A stretch of DNA of 64,000 nt from the NCBI GenBank assembly GCA_023101885.1, contig JALPQD010000641.1:721842-785841 (forward strand). The letters are read 5' to 3'. Shown in pieces: positions 38,301-50,489 of this stretch. Source of the DNA: Typhlomys cinereus. Taxonomy: Eukaryota; Chordata; Mammalia; Rodentia; Platacanthomyidae. Made by a program: the position numbers and the translations under genes. The first letter of the stretch is position 1; each line of letters opens with the position of its first letter. The notes below the pieces were generated by a model, which was not told the origin of the DNA, made no database searches, and saw nothing but the letters and a program-made list of their open reading frames with translations.

Positions 38301-39148
38301 GTTGTATTTTCGTTATCATTCACTTTCAGGAAATCTTGAATTTCCTTTTTAATTTCTTCCTGAATCCAGTTCTCATTCAGCATCATAGTGTTAAGTTTCC
38401 AGGAGTTAGTGTATTTTCTCTTGTTTGATGTGTTGTGGATGTCCAGCTTTAGGCCGTGGTGGTCTGATAGGGCACAGGTTAGAATTTCAACTTTCTTGTA
38501 CATGTGTAGATTCATTTTGTGGCCCAATATGTGATCTATTTTGGAGAAAGTTCCGTGTGCTGCTGAGAAAAATGTGTATTCTTTGGTGCGTGGGTGAAAA
38601 GTTCGATAGAGATCTGTGAGGTCCATTTCTTTCAGGGTTTGATTAAGTTCCAAAGTGTCTCTGTTAAGCTTTTGACCTGTTGATCTATCCCATGTAGAGA
38701 GGGCGGTGTTGAAGTCCCCAAGAATTATCGTTTGGGGGTTGATTTCTTGCTTTAGACGCTGTAGGGTTTTCTTAATGAATGTGGAGGGGCCCGTATTGGG
38801 TGCATATATGTTCAGTATTGTGAAGTCTTCCTGGTGAATTGTACCTCTGACTAAAATGTAGTATCCATCCGTGTCTCTTATAATTTTTTTTGGTTTGAAA
38901 TCCACTTTGTCTGATAGCATAATGGCTACCCCTGCCTGTTTTCTGCTTCCATTTGCTTGTAGAATTGTTGACCAGCCTTTTATTTTTAGAGCGTGCCTAT
39001 CTTTTGTGGTGAGATGGGTTTCCTGCAGGCAGCAGATTGATGGATTGTGATTTTTAATCCAAGTTTGTAATCTGTGTCTCTTGATCGGTGAATTAAGTCC
39101 ATTAACATTTAGTGTTATAATGGAGAAACTATTGTTAATTCCAGACAT
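35330..39148 (-). pseudogene. L1 ORF2 of the young element, frameshifted
   Basis: It begins [21 protein letters not shown] 555-codon open segment (37481-39148) holds a complete-looking endonuclease, with [13 protein letters not shown] and SDHHGL, and the start of the RT domain. A one-base gain in a T run near 37515 shifts the frame. The next segment (36850-37533) has [10 protein letters not shown] and an intact FADD (codon 37039-37041). Another homopolymer slip follows before [11 protein letters not shown]. The C-terminal part is in pieces at 35655-36401 and 35330-35767. Only a few indels separate it from an open frame. Confidence 0.92.
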
Positions 39149-39197
39149 TTATTATGTTTAGTAGCTTTTATAAGTATATTGCTTCGCTTTAATGGTG

Positions 39198-40270
39198 TTA
39201 TATTTGCCTTCTGTTCTCCTGGATATGCCTGTTTTTTTCTTCACGCTTGAGTATCATTTCTAGCAGTTTTTGAAGGCCTGGTTTGGTGGCCATGTATCCC
39301 TTAAAGTTGTCTTTGTGCTGGAAAATTTTTCTTTCTCCCTCGATCATGACTGATAGTTTTGCAGGGTAAATCAGCCTGGGTTGACATTTTTGCTCATTCA
39401 ATACTTGAAGTATGTCTCTCCAAGCTCTTCTTGCTTTTACTGTTTCGACTGAGAAGTCATTTGTTATTTTAATAGGTTTGCCTTTAAAAGTGACTTGTTT
39501 TTTCTCCCTTGAAGCTCTCAGCACCAGTTCTTTATCTTGAATGTGGAGTGTTTTTAAACTATTATTTGCCGCGGTGTGCTTCTAGTTTGGTCGTATCTGT
39601 TTGGGGTGCGGAATGCCTCTTGTATATGAATGGGCCTCTCTTTCTTTAGATGAGGAAAGTTTTCCTTGATGATCGTTTGAAAAATTTCCTCAGGGGTGGT
39701 ATTTTGAGATTCTTGCTCCGGTATTCCATGAATACGCATGTTAGGCTTCTTCAGGGTGTCCCATATCTCTTGGATATTTCTCTCAAGTATCTTTTTGGCT
39801 TTAACAACCTCTTCCATTGAGCTGGCTAGTACTCCCACTTTATCTTCAAGGTCTGAAATTCTGTTTTCTGCTTCATTAGTTCTGTTGATAAGACTCTCTG
39901 TGGCGTTCTGGGTTGAAGATAACTTGTCTTTTAGCTCAGTTTTAAACTCTGCTTGAGTTTGTTTTAACTGTTCTATGCCGCTTTTTGTTTCTTGCACTGT
40001 TTTTCTCAACTCCTCCAGATGTCTGTTGTGTTCCTCTTCAAAGCGATTGATTCGATTATGTAATTCCTCCCGGATTTCCTCTTTCATAGTATTGAACATG
40101 GTAATGATCATATTTTGAAAGTCGTTATCCTGGGTCAGGCTTTCTTGGCCTTTTTCCGCGGGTTTGTTCTTTTTGGAGTCTAACATTATGGGATTAATTT
40201 CTTCAGTGGGAGATTTGTTTACTTGAGTGTTGCTTCTCATGGATTTGCACTTTGACTTTGGCATTGTCAT
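39198..40270 (-). pseudogene. L1 ORF1 of the young element, one frameshift
   Basis: The first 238 codons (39554-40270) start MTMPKSKCKSM and include the heptad-like coiled coil and the MRIHGIPEQES segment. A frameshift near 39540-39555 separates them from the C-terminal 108 codons (39198-39524), which hold ARRAWRDILQVLNEQ and PAKLSVMIEGERK. Together they give about 350 residues. ORF1p would coat L1 RNA as a trimer. Confidence 0.9.
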
Positions 40271-40568
40271 TTTAACTCTTAAGATCTCTCAATTTCACTA
40301 AACTGAATTATTTGGCCTGGGGTACTGGTGGGCGGGGCCTGAACGGGGACTTACCTAGGGAGCGGGGTGAGGCCCGGGTGGACCGCGTGCGTGTCCCGAC
40401 TGGCGGAGCGGGGTGGGGCGAAAAGGGAGGATGGGCGCAGGGGGAGGTGCTCCTCGTTCCCTGGGCCCCCGCGCGGCTCCGGCTGGGTGGCGGGAGTCGG
40501 AGCCGGGTCCCCGTGGGCTGACCTGGGGTCCTAGAGCGCGCGTTGAGGCCCGGCTGGATCTCGCCTAC
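40271..40568 (-). promoter_or_regulatory. GC-rich 5' UTR (internal promoter region) of the young L1
   Basis: About 298 bases, strongly GC-rich with many CpG, directly upstream of ORF1. On the minus strand two related blocks are visible, 'gatccagccgggcctcaacg' and 'gtccacccgggcctcacccc', about 160 bases apart, which suggests a partial tandem monomer. A splice-donor-like CTAGGTAAG lies near the ORF1 side. It shows no resemblance to the 5' UTRs of the older L1s at 44540 and 55728 outside the donor-like motif. Confidence 0.8.
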
Positions 40569-43500
40569 CAGTTTACAATCTTTCTAGCTGAACAAAACCT
40601 TTTTAATTTCATAAGATCAAATTTGTTGAGTGTTGGTTCTAGTGTTTATGCTATTAGGTTTCTGTTTAGGAAATGTTGGCCTAACCCAATCCATTCAAGG
40701 GAGTTTTCATAATCTCTGGTTTAATGCTAAGATCCTTTGTCCATTTCTAATTAATTTTTGTGCATGGTGAAAAGCACGGGTCCAGTTTTAATCCTTCGCA
40801 TGTGGATATCCAGTTTCTTGAGCACCAATTTTTGAAGAGACTGTTCATTTTCCATTGAATTTTTTGTGGCCCTTTGTAAAAGATCAGATAGCTGTAGTTG
40901 TGTGGGCTTCTATCTGCATCTTCAACCCTTATCCATCGATCTATGTGTGTATTTTCGAGGCAGTACTAAGCTATTTTTATTACTATGGATTTGTAGTACA
41001 GATTAAGGTTTGATATGGTGATATCTTGAACAGTGTTTTTGTTACTCAGGATCGTTTTTGCTATCCTGGGCCTTTTGTGCTTCCATTGATATTGTTTGAT
41101 CAATTTATTTAAAGAATCGCTTTGGGATTTTGAATCTGTATATTGCTTCTGGTCAGATGATCATTTTTATGATGTTAATTCTGCCGATCCAGCAGTATGG
41201 GGGATCTTTCCAACTTCTGGCATCTTCTGTAACTTCATTCTTTAGGATTTTAAAGTTTTCTTTATAAAGATCTCTCACTTTTTTAGTGGGATTTATACCA
41301 AGGTATTTCCTTTTTTAGGGGCTATAGTAAATGGGTTGTTTCACTTAGGACTTTTTCACTATTTTCATCCTTGGTGTATAGGAAAGCCACTGATTTTTGC
41401 ATATTTATTTTGTGACTGGCCATTCTGATAAACTTATGTATTAGTTCCAGGAGTTTTCTGATGGAGTTTTTAGGATCTTTCAGTTATGTGAGATCATGTT
41501 GTCTACAAACTGAAATATCTTGATTTCTTCTTTTCCAATGGTTCAAGCTAAGACTTCAAGTACAATACTGAATAGCGATGGTGAGCATGGACAGCCATGT
41601 TTAGTTCCTGATGTAAGCAGGATACTTCAAAATATTCCCCATTTAAAGAAATCCTTGATGTTGGCTTGCTGTATACAGCTTATATTATATTGCTGTAAGT
41701 TCCTTCATTTCCAACTGTGTCTAGGATCTTGATCGTAAAAGGATGTTGGATCTTGCAAAAGCTTTTTCTGAAAATACCACATGGTCTTGGACTTTGGACA
41801 GGATAATGTGACGAATTGTATTTATTGATTTGCATATGTTGAAACAACCTTGTGTGCCTAGGTTAAAACCTACTGGATCACAGTGAATGATTTTTTGATA
41901 TGTTTTTGAGTCCAATTAGCTAAGATTTTGTTGAGAATTTTTGCATTTATGTTCATCAAAAAGACTGGCCTAAAGTTTTTTTTTTAAATGTCTCTTTATT
42001 ACGTTTTGGGATTAGTATGATATTAGCTTTGTATAAAGAATTGGGAAGTGTTCCTTCCTTTGCTACTTTATGAAATAGTTTAAGGACAATGGGAATTAGT
42101 CATTCTTCAAATGTGTGATAGAATTCTGTGCTGAATCCATCTGATCCAAGACATATTTTTGTGGGAAGATTCAAGATTATTTTGTCAATTTCTTCATTTG
42201 TTATAGGCCTACATAAATGACTCAAAACTTTCTGATTCACTTAGGTAAGTTGTGCTTACTCAAGAATTCACCCATTTCTTTTTTGTTATCAAATTTTATG
42301 GAGTATAAGTTTTTGAAAAATGATCTTATAATTCTCTGAATTTCTTGGGTATCCTTTGTAGTAACTCCATTTTCATTACTAACTTTAGTAATTTAGGATT
42401 TCTCTCTCTTGATTTTGGTTACTTTAGTTAGGGGTGTATCAATCTTATTGATTTTATCAAAAAAGCAGATTTTTGACTGGTTGATTCTTTGTCTCATTTA
42501 TCTTATATCAATTTCAGATATTTCTCCTCTGATTTTGCTAATCTCTCTTCTAATGCTTTTGAGGTTGGATTGATCTTGCGTCTCTAAAGCTTTAGGCTGA
42601 TTGCTAAGTTATTTACTTGTGACATTTCTATTTTTTATATAGACATTGAGAGTTCTAAACTAACCTCTTAGGAAAGCTTTCATTGAGTCCCAGATTTTGA
42701 TATGTTGTATTTTCATTATTGTCTGCTTCTAGAAAAGCTTGAATTTCCTTTTTGATTTCTTCCTGAACCCATTTCTCATTCAGCATCATAGTGTTTATTT
42801 TCAAAGTGTTAGTGCATTTTCTGCTGTAGTGTTGTGGATTTCAAGCTTTAGACCACAGTGTTCTGACAGGGTACATGCTAGAATTTCAACTTTCCTCTAT
42901 GTGTAAACATTTTGTTTGTGTTCTTGTATGTGATCTACTATAGAGAAAGTTGCATGGGATGCTGAGAAAATTGTGTATTTCTTAGTGCTTGGATGAAAGG
43001 TTCTACAGAGATCTTCAAGGTCCATGTCAGTAAGCATGTGGTTTAATTATAATGTGTCTTTGTTGAGTTTTTGGCCTGTGATCTGTCCCATATTGAGAGT
43101 GTTGTATTGAAATCTCTGAGCACTATCCTTTTGGGATTGATTTCTTGTTTTAGATAATGTAGTGTTTGCTTAATGAATGTGAAGGAGCCCATATTAGTTG
43201 TGTATATGTTCAATACTGTGAAGTGTTCCTGGTGCATTGTTCACGTGACTAAAATGTAATATCCTTCTGTATCTCTTATGATTTTCTTTGGCTTGAAGTC
43301 CACTTTGTTATATAGCATAATTACTACTCTACTTTTTCTGGTTCCATTAGCTTGCAGAATTTTTGACCAGCCTTTTACTTTTAGAATGTGCCTATCTTTT
43401 GTGATAAGAGGTGTTTCCTGAAGGCAGCAGATGGATAGGTTTTGATTTCTAATCCATGTTTGTAACCTATATCTTTTGATGGGTGAGTTAGTTCCATTGA

Positions 43501-44176
43501 CATTTTATGTTATAATGGAGAAATTACTTTTAATTCCTGACATTTTTTGTATTTAGTGGCTTCCATAAGTGTATTCTTTAGCTGAGGTTGCAGTGATGTT
43601 TTATATTCCTTTGTCCTCCTGGATATGCTTGTTTTTTTCTTTAAGATTGAGTAACTATTTTAGCATTTTTTGAAGGACTGGTTTGGTGTACATGTAAGCT
43701 TTCAACTTGTCTTTAGGGTGGAAAATTTTTCTTTCAGCCTGAATCATGACTCATAGTTTCGATGGGCATATCAGCCTGGATTGACATTTGTGCTCATTCA
43801 ATATTTCAAGTAGGTTTCTCCAATCTCTACTGGCTTTTACTGTTTCCACTGAGAAATCTTTAGTTATTTTAGTAGGTTTATCTTTAAAAGTGACAATTTT
43901 TTTCCCTTGAAGCTCTTAGCAAGTTCTCTTTGTCCTGTATGTATAATGTTTTTAATATTATTTGTTGTGGTGAGTTTCTATTATGGTCATATCTGTTTGG
44001 GGTGCTATATGTCTTTAATATGTGGATGGACATCTCTTTCTTTAGATATGAGAAGTTTTCCTTTATGATAATTTGAAAAATTTGCTCACATTTGTTATTT
44101 TTGGATTCTTGTTCTGGTATTCCGTGAATGTGCATGTTAGCCTTCTTCAATGTATCCATAACTTTTGAACTGGCTG

Positions 44177-44539
44177 TTTTTTTTTTTTATGACTCCTTTT
44201 CTATATGCTCATTCCAATTGACCAATGCTGATAAAAATAGAATTCAATAAAATTTATAGATATTATTTCATTGACATTTCAATAAGTATGAGCATATGCT
44301 CCATGGAGACGATATTATCAATAGAGCTTTAGGATCACTGATCCTGAGGTCTTTAATATTAATAATAAAATTACTCCCCCTTCTTTATATGGAAAGGGAG
44401 GAATATTTCTTTGTTTATACAATCATGTAAGTACACAGCCACAGGCAACATCAAAATGATTATGGCAGATGGACTTCAACAATCAGAATAAGATTTTCAT
44501 GTGAAATTCAATTATCACATCAAATAACTATGGGTATTA
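44177..44539. other. Unassigned spacer
   Basis: AT-rich sequence between two oppositely oriented L1s. No feature recognised apart from a short T run at the left edge. Confidence 0.4.
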
Positions 44540-44560
44540 AGACTGGGCGTTGTCTTTCTG

Positions 44561-44985
44561 TCTGGGACCTGGATCCTGACCCTGGCCAACTCCCTGCTCC
44601 TCAGGTAAGGCACCTAGAACATGCCTCAGATCCCAGGTCATCTGCATGCCTCACTAGCTACTCCAGCTTTCTGCCCTGGACCAGGATCAGGGTTTACTCT
44701 CTGCTACTCAGGTAAGCCCCTTAGACAACATCCAAGGCCCCAAGTCATCTTTGTGCCCCACTACTAGCCAGCATGCCTCTCTGGTACTAGAGAAGGTCTC
44801 TCGGCCACACCCTAGGGCACAGGCCATCTGTGCACCCCACTGGTAGCCATATTGCCTTTCTGGTTCTAGAGAAGGCCTCTAGGGCATGCCCCAATTTCCA
44901 GCTTTTCTGTACTCCACACTAGCCACTCTGCCCTTGTGCCCCAAAACCAGACTGGGGCAGATTTTCTGCTCTTCAAAATTCAACA
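44561..44985 (+). promoter_or_regulatory. Tandem 5'-UTR monomers of the old L1
   Basis: About five degenerate units. CAGGTAAG occurs at 44602 and 44708 (106 apart), and related CTAGAGAAGG sites at about 44788 and 44866 (80 and 77 apart). Each unit also has a 'cagg(c/t)catctg...ccccac' and 'tagcca' block. Tandem promoter monomers are known for mouse L1s; these units are shorter and unlike the mouse types I know. Confidence 0.65.
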
Positions 44986-45459
44986 CAGTGCAGTGAAAAC
45001 CCAAGCAAAGGGCTACAGACCAACAACATTCATCTGAGAACTTCTAAAATCATCTCATCACATGGGATAGAATCTTCATACCCAGCTCTAAGATAATTAA
45101 ACAATTTTCACCATTTCATTCTCTCAATTATTATTCACTGTAGCTTAACATTTCCATATAGCCACCCAAAAACTGATGTAACTTCAGAGACTATACCATT
45201 CACCCTCACGTCACCAAGGAAGTAAAGCTAAAAAGTGTACTAACATACTAATCTTCAATCCCTATCTAATGCATCCAACTTAATTGATGTACTAACACTT
45301 CAATAGCCTCATCTAGGAAATAACACCAATACCAGGCAAGTATACCCAACTCCCAGAGAAACGCTAACAATAACTGCTCAAGTGTAGTAATAATATCTAA
45401 TTCAGTTCCAGCCAAAATCACACAGAAACAAAAAGAAGTTCTTAAGAGATAAAACGAAA

Positions 45460-46495
45460 ATGCCCAGGTCACAACTCAAATACATGTGAACCAAAAACCA
45501 AGGCAACAACTCTTATACCTAAAGAATGAATTCCATATGATGGAATCCAACCAGATCAAACTCACAGAAAGCCATACCCAAGATAATGAATGTCAAAGCC
45601 TGATCCTTACTATGATCAAAACAATGAATGAGAAAATCCTGAAGGAGTTAAATATCTGCATCAACCACTTTGAATAGGAACACAACAGGCCTTGGAGGAG
45701 ATGAGAAAAGCAGTTGAAGAAACAAAAATAGGCATAGAGCAGTTAAAACAATCTCAAACAGAGTTTAAGCTGAACTACAAGACTGGCTGTCTTCAACCCA
45801 GAACTCAACAGACAGTCTTTTCAGCAGAAATAATGAAGGAGAAAATAGAATATCAGATCTTGAAGACAAAGTGGAAGAAGTAACCAGTTCAATCAAAGAG
45901 GTTGTTAAGGTCAACAAGATACTTGAGAGGAATATTCATGAGTTATGGGACATCTTGAACAAGCCTGACATGTGCATTCATCAAATACCAGGATAAGAAT
46001 CCCAAAATACCACACCCATGAAAATATTTCAAATTATCATTAAGTAAACATTCTACATCTAAAGAAATACAGGACCATCCAAATACAAAAGGCATTCTGC
46101 ACCCCAAACCCAAATGAACAGAATAGAAACTTGCTGTGACAAGTAATAGGCAAGGCACTACACATAGAAAACAAAGAGAATATGCTTCAACAGAAAAAAA
46201 AGTGTTTTTTAAAGGTTACCTATTAAAATAACAAATGACTTTTCCAGTGGAAACAGTAAATGCCAGAAGAGCTTGGAGAGACATATTTCAAGTATTGAAT
46301 GAGCACAAATGTCAATCCAGGCTAATATACCCAGCAAAGCTATCAGTCAAGATCAGTGCTGAAAGAAAAATTTTACACCTTACAGACAAGTTGAAGGCTT
46401 ACATGAACACCAACCAGTTCTTCAAAGAATGCTAGAAAAGATACGCAAGCTTGAAGAAATGAACAAGTATATCCAGGGAGAGAGAAGGAATACAT
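45460..46495 (+). pseudogene. L1 ORF1 remnant
   Basis: It starts MPRSQLKYM and meets a stop at codon 10. Further pieces match the coiled coil (EMRKAVEETKIGIEQLKQSQ), the 'MCIHQIPG' segment and the C-terminal ARRAWRDIFQVLNEHKCQ. At least four breaks. Confidence 0.85.
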
Positions 46496-46553
46496 AATAC
46501 CACTGTAACCTAAGCTACAGAATACACTTATGGAAGTCACTAAACACAAAAAA

Positions 46554-48234
46554 ATGTCAGGAATTAAAAGTAATTTCTCCATTATAACATTAAATGTCAA
46601 TGGAATTAACTCACCAATCAAAAGACAAAGGTTACAAACATGAATTAGAAATCAAAATCCATCCATTTTCTGGCTTCAAGAAACAAGTCTCATCACAATA
46701 GATCTTCATAGTCTAAAAGAAAAAGGGTGGTTGAAAATTCTTTAAGCTAATGGAACCAGGAAACAAGCAAGGTAGCAATTATGCTGTCTGACAAAGTGGA
46801 CTTCCAGCCAAAGAAAATTATAAGAGACAAAGAAGGATATTACATTTTAGTAACATGAACAATTCACATGAAGACTTCACAAAAATGAACATGTTCACCT
46901 CTAATAGAGGCTCCTTCACATTCATTAAGCAAGCAATACAATGTCTAAAACAAGAAATCAATCCCAAAACAATAATACTTGGGGAATTTAATATCACACT
47001 CTCAGCATGGGATAGATCAAAAGACCAAAAACTCAAGAGAGACACATTAGTATTAAACCAAACTCTTACTAAAATGAACTTAACTCTTCTCATCAGCCCA
47101 TGGAACTTTGTGCAAAATAGACAACATATTGGGCTACAAAACACATCTACACATGTACAGAAAAGTTGAAATTATAGCCTGTATCCAGTTAGAACAACAC
47201 GGTCTAAAACTTGACATTCACAAAGCAACAAACAACAGAAAATACACTTACTCTTGGAAACTAAACACTGTGATGCTGATTTAGAATGGGATTCAGGAAG
47301 AATTCATAAAGAAAATTCAAGATATCCTAGAAATGAACAATAATGAAAATACAACATATCAAAATCTGGGACACAATAAAAACTGTTCTGAAAAGTAAGT
47401 TTATACCTCTTAATGCCAATATCAAAAAAATAGAAAATCACAAACAAATAACAATGCAGCTTAAAGCTTTAGAGACACAAGAGCAGTCCAATCCCAAAAG
47501 CAGTAATAGAGAGGAGATTAGCAAAATCAGGGGAAAAATATCTGAAATTGAGATAAGGAAAACTATACAAAGAATCAACCCGTCAAAAAGCTGCTTGTTT
47601 GAAAAAATCAATATCAATACACCTCTAGCTAAATTAACCAAAATCAAGAGAACACCCAAATTTACAAAATTAGAAATGAAAATGGAGTTATCACTACTGA
47701 TACACAAGAAATTCAGAGAATTATACGGTCATATTTCAAAAACTTATACTCCATGAAATTTGATAACACGAAAGAAATGGATGAATTCTTGAGTAAGCAC
47801 AATTTACCTAATTGAATCAGGAAGGTTTGAATTCCTTAGTCCTATAAAAATTAGGAAATTGATGAAGAAACCTCTACCCTTCCCACCAAAAATTATCCTG
47901 TATCAGATGAGTTCAGCACAAAATTCTACCAAATATTTAAAGAAAAACTAACACCACTACTCATTAAACTGTTCCATAAAATTGCAAAGGAAGGAACACT
48001 TCCAAATTCTTTTTATGAAGCTAAATCAAACTAATCCCAGAACCTAATAAAGATACACACAAGGTTGGTTCAATATATGCGAATTAATAAATGTAAACCA
48101 GCATATAATACAATCCAAAATCCAAGATTTTATAGTACTTTAGGTAGATACAGAAAAATCTTTTTTTAAATTTTTTTATTATTATTATTTATTCAATTGT
48201 GTGCATGTACGTGTGTATGTGCATGCGCGTGTGT

Positions 48235-48281
<47 letters not shown>

Positions 48282-50489
48282 ACCACGGACGAATTCGCGA
48301 ACCACCATGGACGCCTCCACCTCCTTCTGCCCCGGGATTCACAGGCTCCGCCCTACCAGGACCAGAAGCGCATGCCGCCCCCCGCTTCCGCCTGATGTCT
48401 ATACGTGGGATCTGGGATCTGAACTCAGGACCTTCCACCTGCAAGGCGGAGGCTTAACCCCTGAGCCACCTCTCCAGCCCCAGAAAAATCTTTTGATAAG
48501 TTCCAACATCCTTTTATGATCAAAACTTTAGAGACAGTTGGAATGGGAGGAACTTTATCAATGTAATGAAAGCTGTATACAACAAGCCAACAGTAAGGAT
48601 TATACTCAATGGGGAAAAATTGAAGAATTCCTGCTTTGATCAGGAACTAGACAAGGCTATCCCCTCTCACCACTTCTACTCAATATTGTATTTGAAGTCT
48701 TAGCTAGTGCCTTAAGACAAGAGAAGTAGATAAAAGGGATTCAAGCCAGCAAAGAAGAAGTCAACCTATCTCTATTTGAAGATGACATGATCCTATGATC
48801 CTATACCTGAGTGATCTGAAAAAATCTACCAGGAAATTCCTGGAACTAATACAAAAGTTCAGCAGAGTGGCAGGTTACAAAATAAACATGTGAAAATCGG
48901 TGCCCTTCCTATATGCCAAGGATTAAAGAAATGAAAAACCCCTAAGAGAAACAATCACATTTACTATAGCCCCTAAAAAAATGAAATAACTTGGTATAAA
49001 CCTAACCAAGGAAGTGAGAGACCTTTACAATGAAAAATTTAAAAAGCTAAAGAAGGAAATTATAGAAGACACCAGAAGGTGGAAAAACATCTCATGCTCC
49101 TGAATCGGCAGAATAAATGTCATAAAAATGACCATCCTAAAAAGCAATATACAGATTCAATGTTAGACCAATCAAAATACCCAAGAATTACTTTAAAGAA
49201 ATTGATGAAACAATCTCAAAATTCATAGGGAAGCACAAAAGGACTAGGAGAGGAAAAACAGTCCTGAGTAACAAAAACACTGCTGGAGTTATCACTGTAA
49301 CAAACCTTAATCTAGATTACAAATCCATAAAAAAAAAGCCTACTGCTGGCTCCAAAATATACACATAGATCAGTGGATAAAGGTTGAAGACCCAGATATA
49401 AGCCCTCACAATTATAGCCATTTGTTTTTTGACAAAAGTGCCCAAAAAATTCAATGGAAACAGAATAGCATCTTAAACAAATGGTGCTGGTAAAATTGTA
49501 TATCCACAGCATTAAGATTAAATCTGGACACACACTTGTTGCCATGCACTAAAGTTAATTACAAATGGAACAAGGACCTTAATGTTAGGCCAGACCTTAC
49601 AAAAATCTAGTTGAAAGGGTAAGGAAATCCCTCAAGCTGATTAGCTAGGACAACACTTCCTAAACAGAAACCCAATGGCACAGGCACTAGAACCATCAAT
49701 CAACAAATGGGATTTTATGAAATTAAAGAGCTTCTGTTTAGATAAAGAGATTGTAAACCCAGCAAATACAATCCACAGAATGGGGAAAATTTTTCACTAA
49801 CCGTGTATCTGATAGAGTATTCAAAGAACCAAAAAAACTAAATACCAAGTAGAAAAATGGGCTAATTAAGAAATGGGCCTCAGAACGCAAAAGAAGGTTT
49901 CCCAGGGACAAAATTGAAATGTCTAATAAATATTTTAAAAAAATCTTCCTCATCTCTAGCCATCAGGAAAATGCAAATCAAATCTATCCTGAGATATCAT
50001 CTCACTCTGGTCAGGATGGCAAAAATACACAATATAAACAACACCAAATGCTGGTGAGGATGTGGAGAAAAGGGAATTCTCATACATTGATAGTGGAAAT
50101 GCAGGCTTATACAATCACCTTGGCGATTAGTTTGGCAATTTCTATAAAAGTTAAAGATTGAAATGCCATATGACCCTACTATACCACTTCTGGGAATAAT
50201 CAGTCCCCCATAATGCAGAAATTCACTACAGTGACACAAATACAACAATGTTCATTATAGCACTAATTACAATAGCAAAGTCATGGAATTAAGCCAAATA
50301 CCCAACAGTTGATGAGTGGATAAGGAAAACTGCTACATTTATACAATGGAATGCTACCCAGCCACCAAAAAAGATGACTTAATGAAATTTGCCAGGAAAT
50401 GGATGGAATTAGAAAAAATTATATTAAGTGAAGTATCCCAGACACAGAAAATTAGACACCATGTGTACTCCCTAATAGGTGGATCCTAG
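46554..50489 (+). pseudogene. L1 ORF2 remnant with SINE insertion
   Basis: It opens with [17 protein letters not shown] and ends near the conserved YSLIGGS-TAG. Many stops and indels. The RT motif region reads FEDD in translation, with the second aspartate kept. A SINE with a 14-bp target duplication splits the RT domain at 48165-48480. Confidence 0.88.
48165..48480 (-). mobile_element. SINE with GC-rich body inserted in L1 ORF2
   Basis: CAGAAAAATCTTTT is duplicated at 48151-48164 and 48481-48494. The head and body match the SINEs at 13137 and 62682. The GT-rich part has expanded to about 40 uninterrupted bases (48238-48278). The insertion must postdate the old L1. Confidence 0.95.

Larger units (their letters stand above)
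34358..40568 (-). mobile_element. Young L1 with complete 5' UTR
   Basis: From left to right: poly-T tail, 3' UTR (34358-35329), ORF2 (35330-39148), ORF1 (39198-40270) and GC-rich 5' UTR (40271-40568). The 15-bp duplication CAGTTTACAATCTTT lies at 34343-34357 and 40569-40583, and the flanks join as continuous old L1 ORF2. ORFs are long but interrupted (ORF1 once, ORF2 several times). It is the least decayed full-length L1 here and keeps the FADD catalytic motif. Confidence 0.95.
32526..44176 (-). mobile_element. Old L1, split by a younger L1
   Basis: The 3' UTR and C-terminal ORF2 lie at 32526-34342; ORF2 then resumes exactly after the inserted L1, at 40584, and continues to ORF1 remnants near 43200-44176. 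The protein-level match to the younger copies is clear, but stops and frameshifts occur throughout (longest pieces 60-90 codons). The 5' end stops within ORF1 near 44176, so the copy is 5'-truncated. A 24-base T run (33156-33179) has expanded within its 3' UTR. Excluding the insertion it is about 5.4 kb. Confidence 0.9.

Noticed and set aside
44561..44985. CRISPR-like array
   Set aside because: The units are degenerate and contiguous, without spacer structure, and lie in an L1 5' UTR of a mammalian genome.
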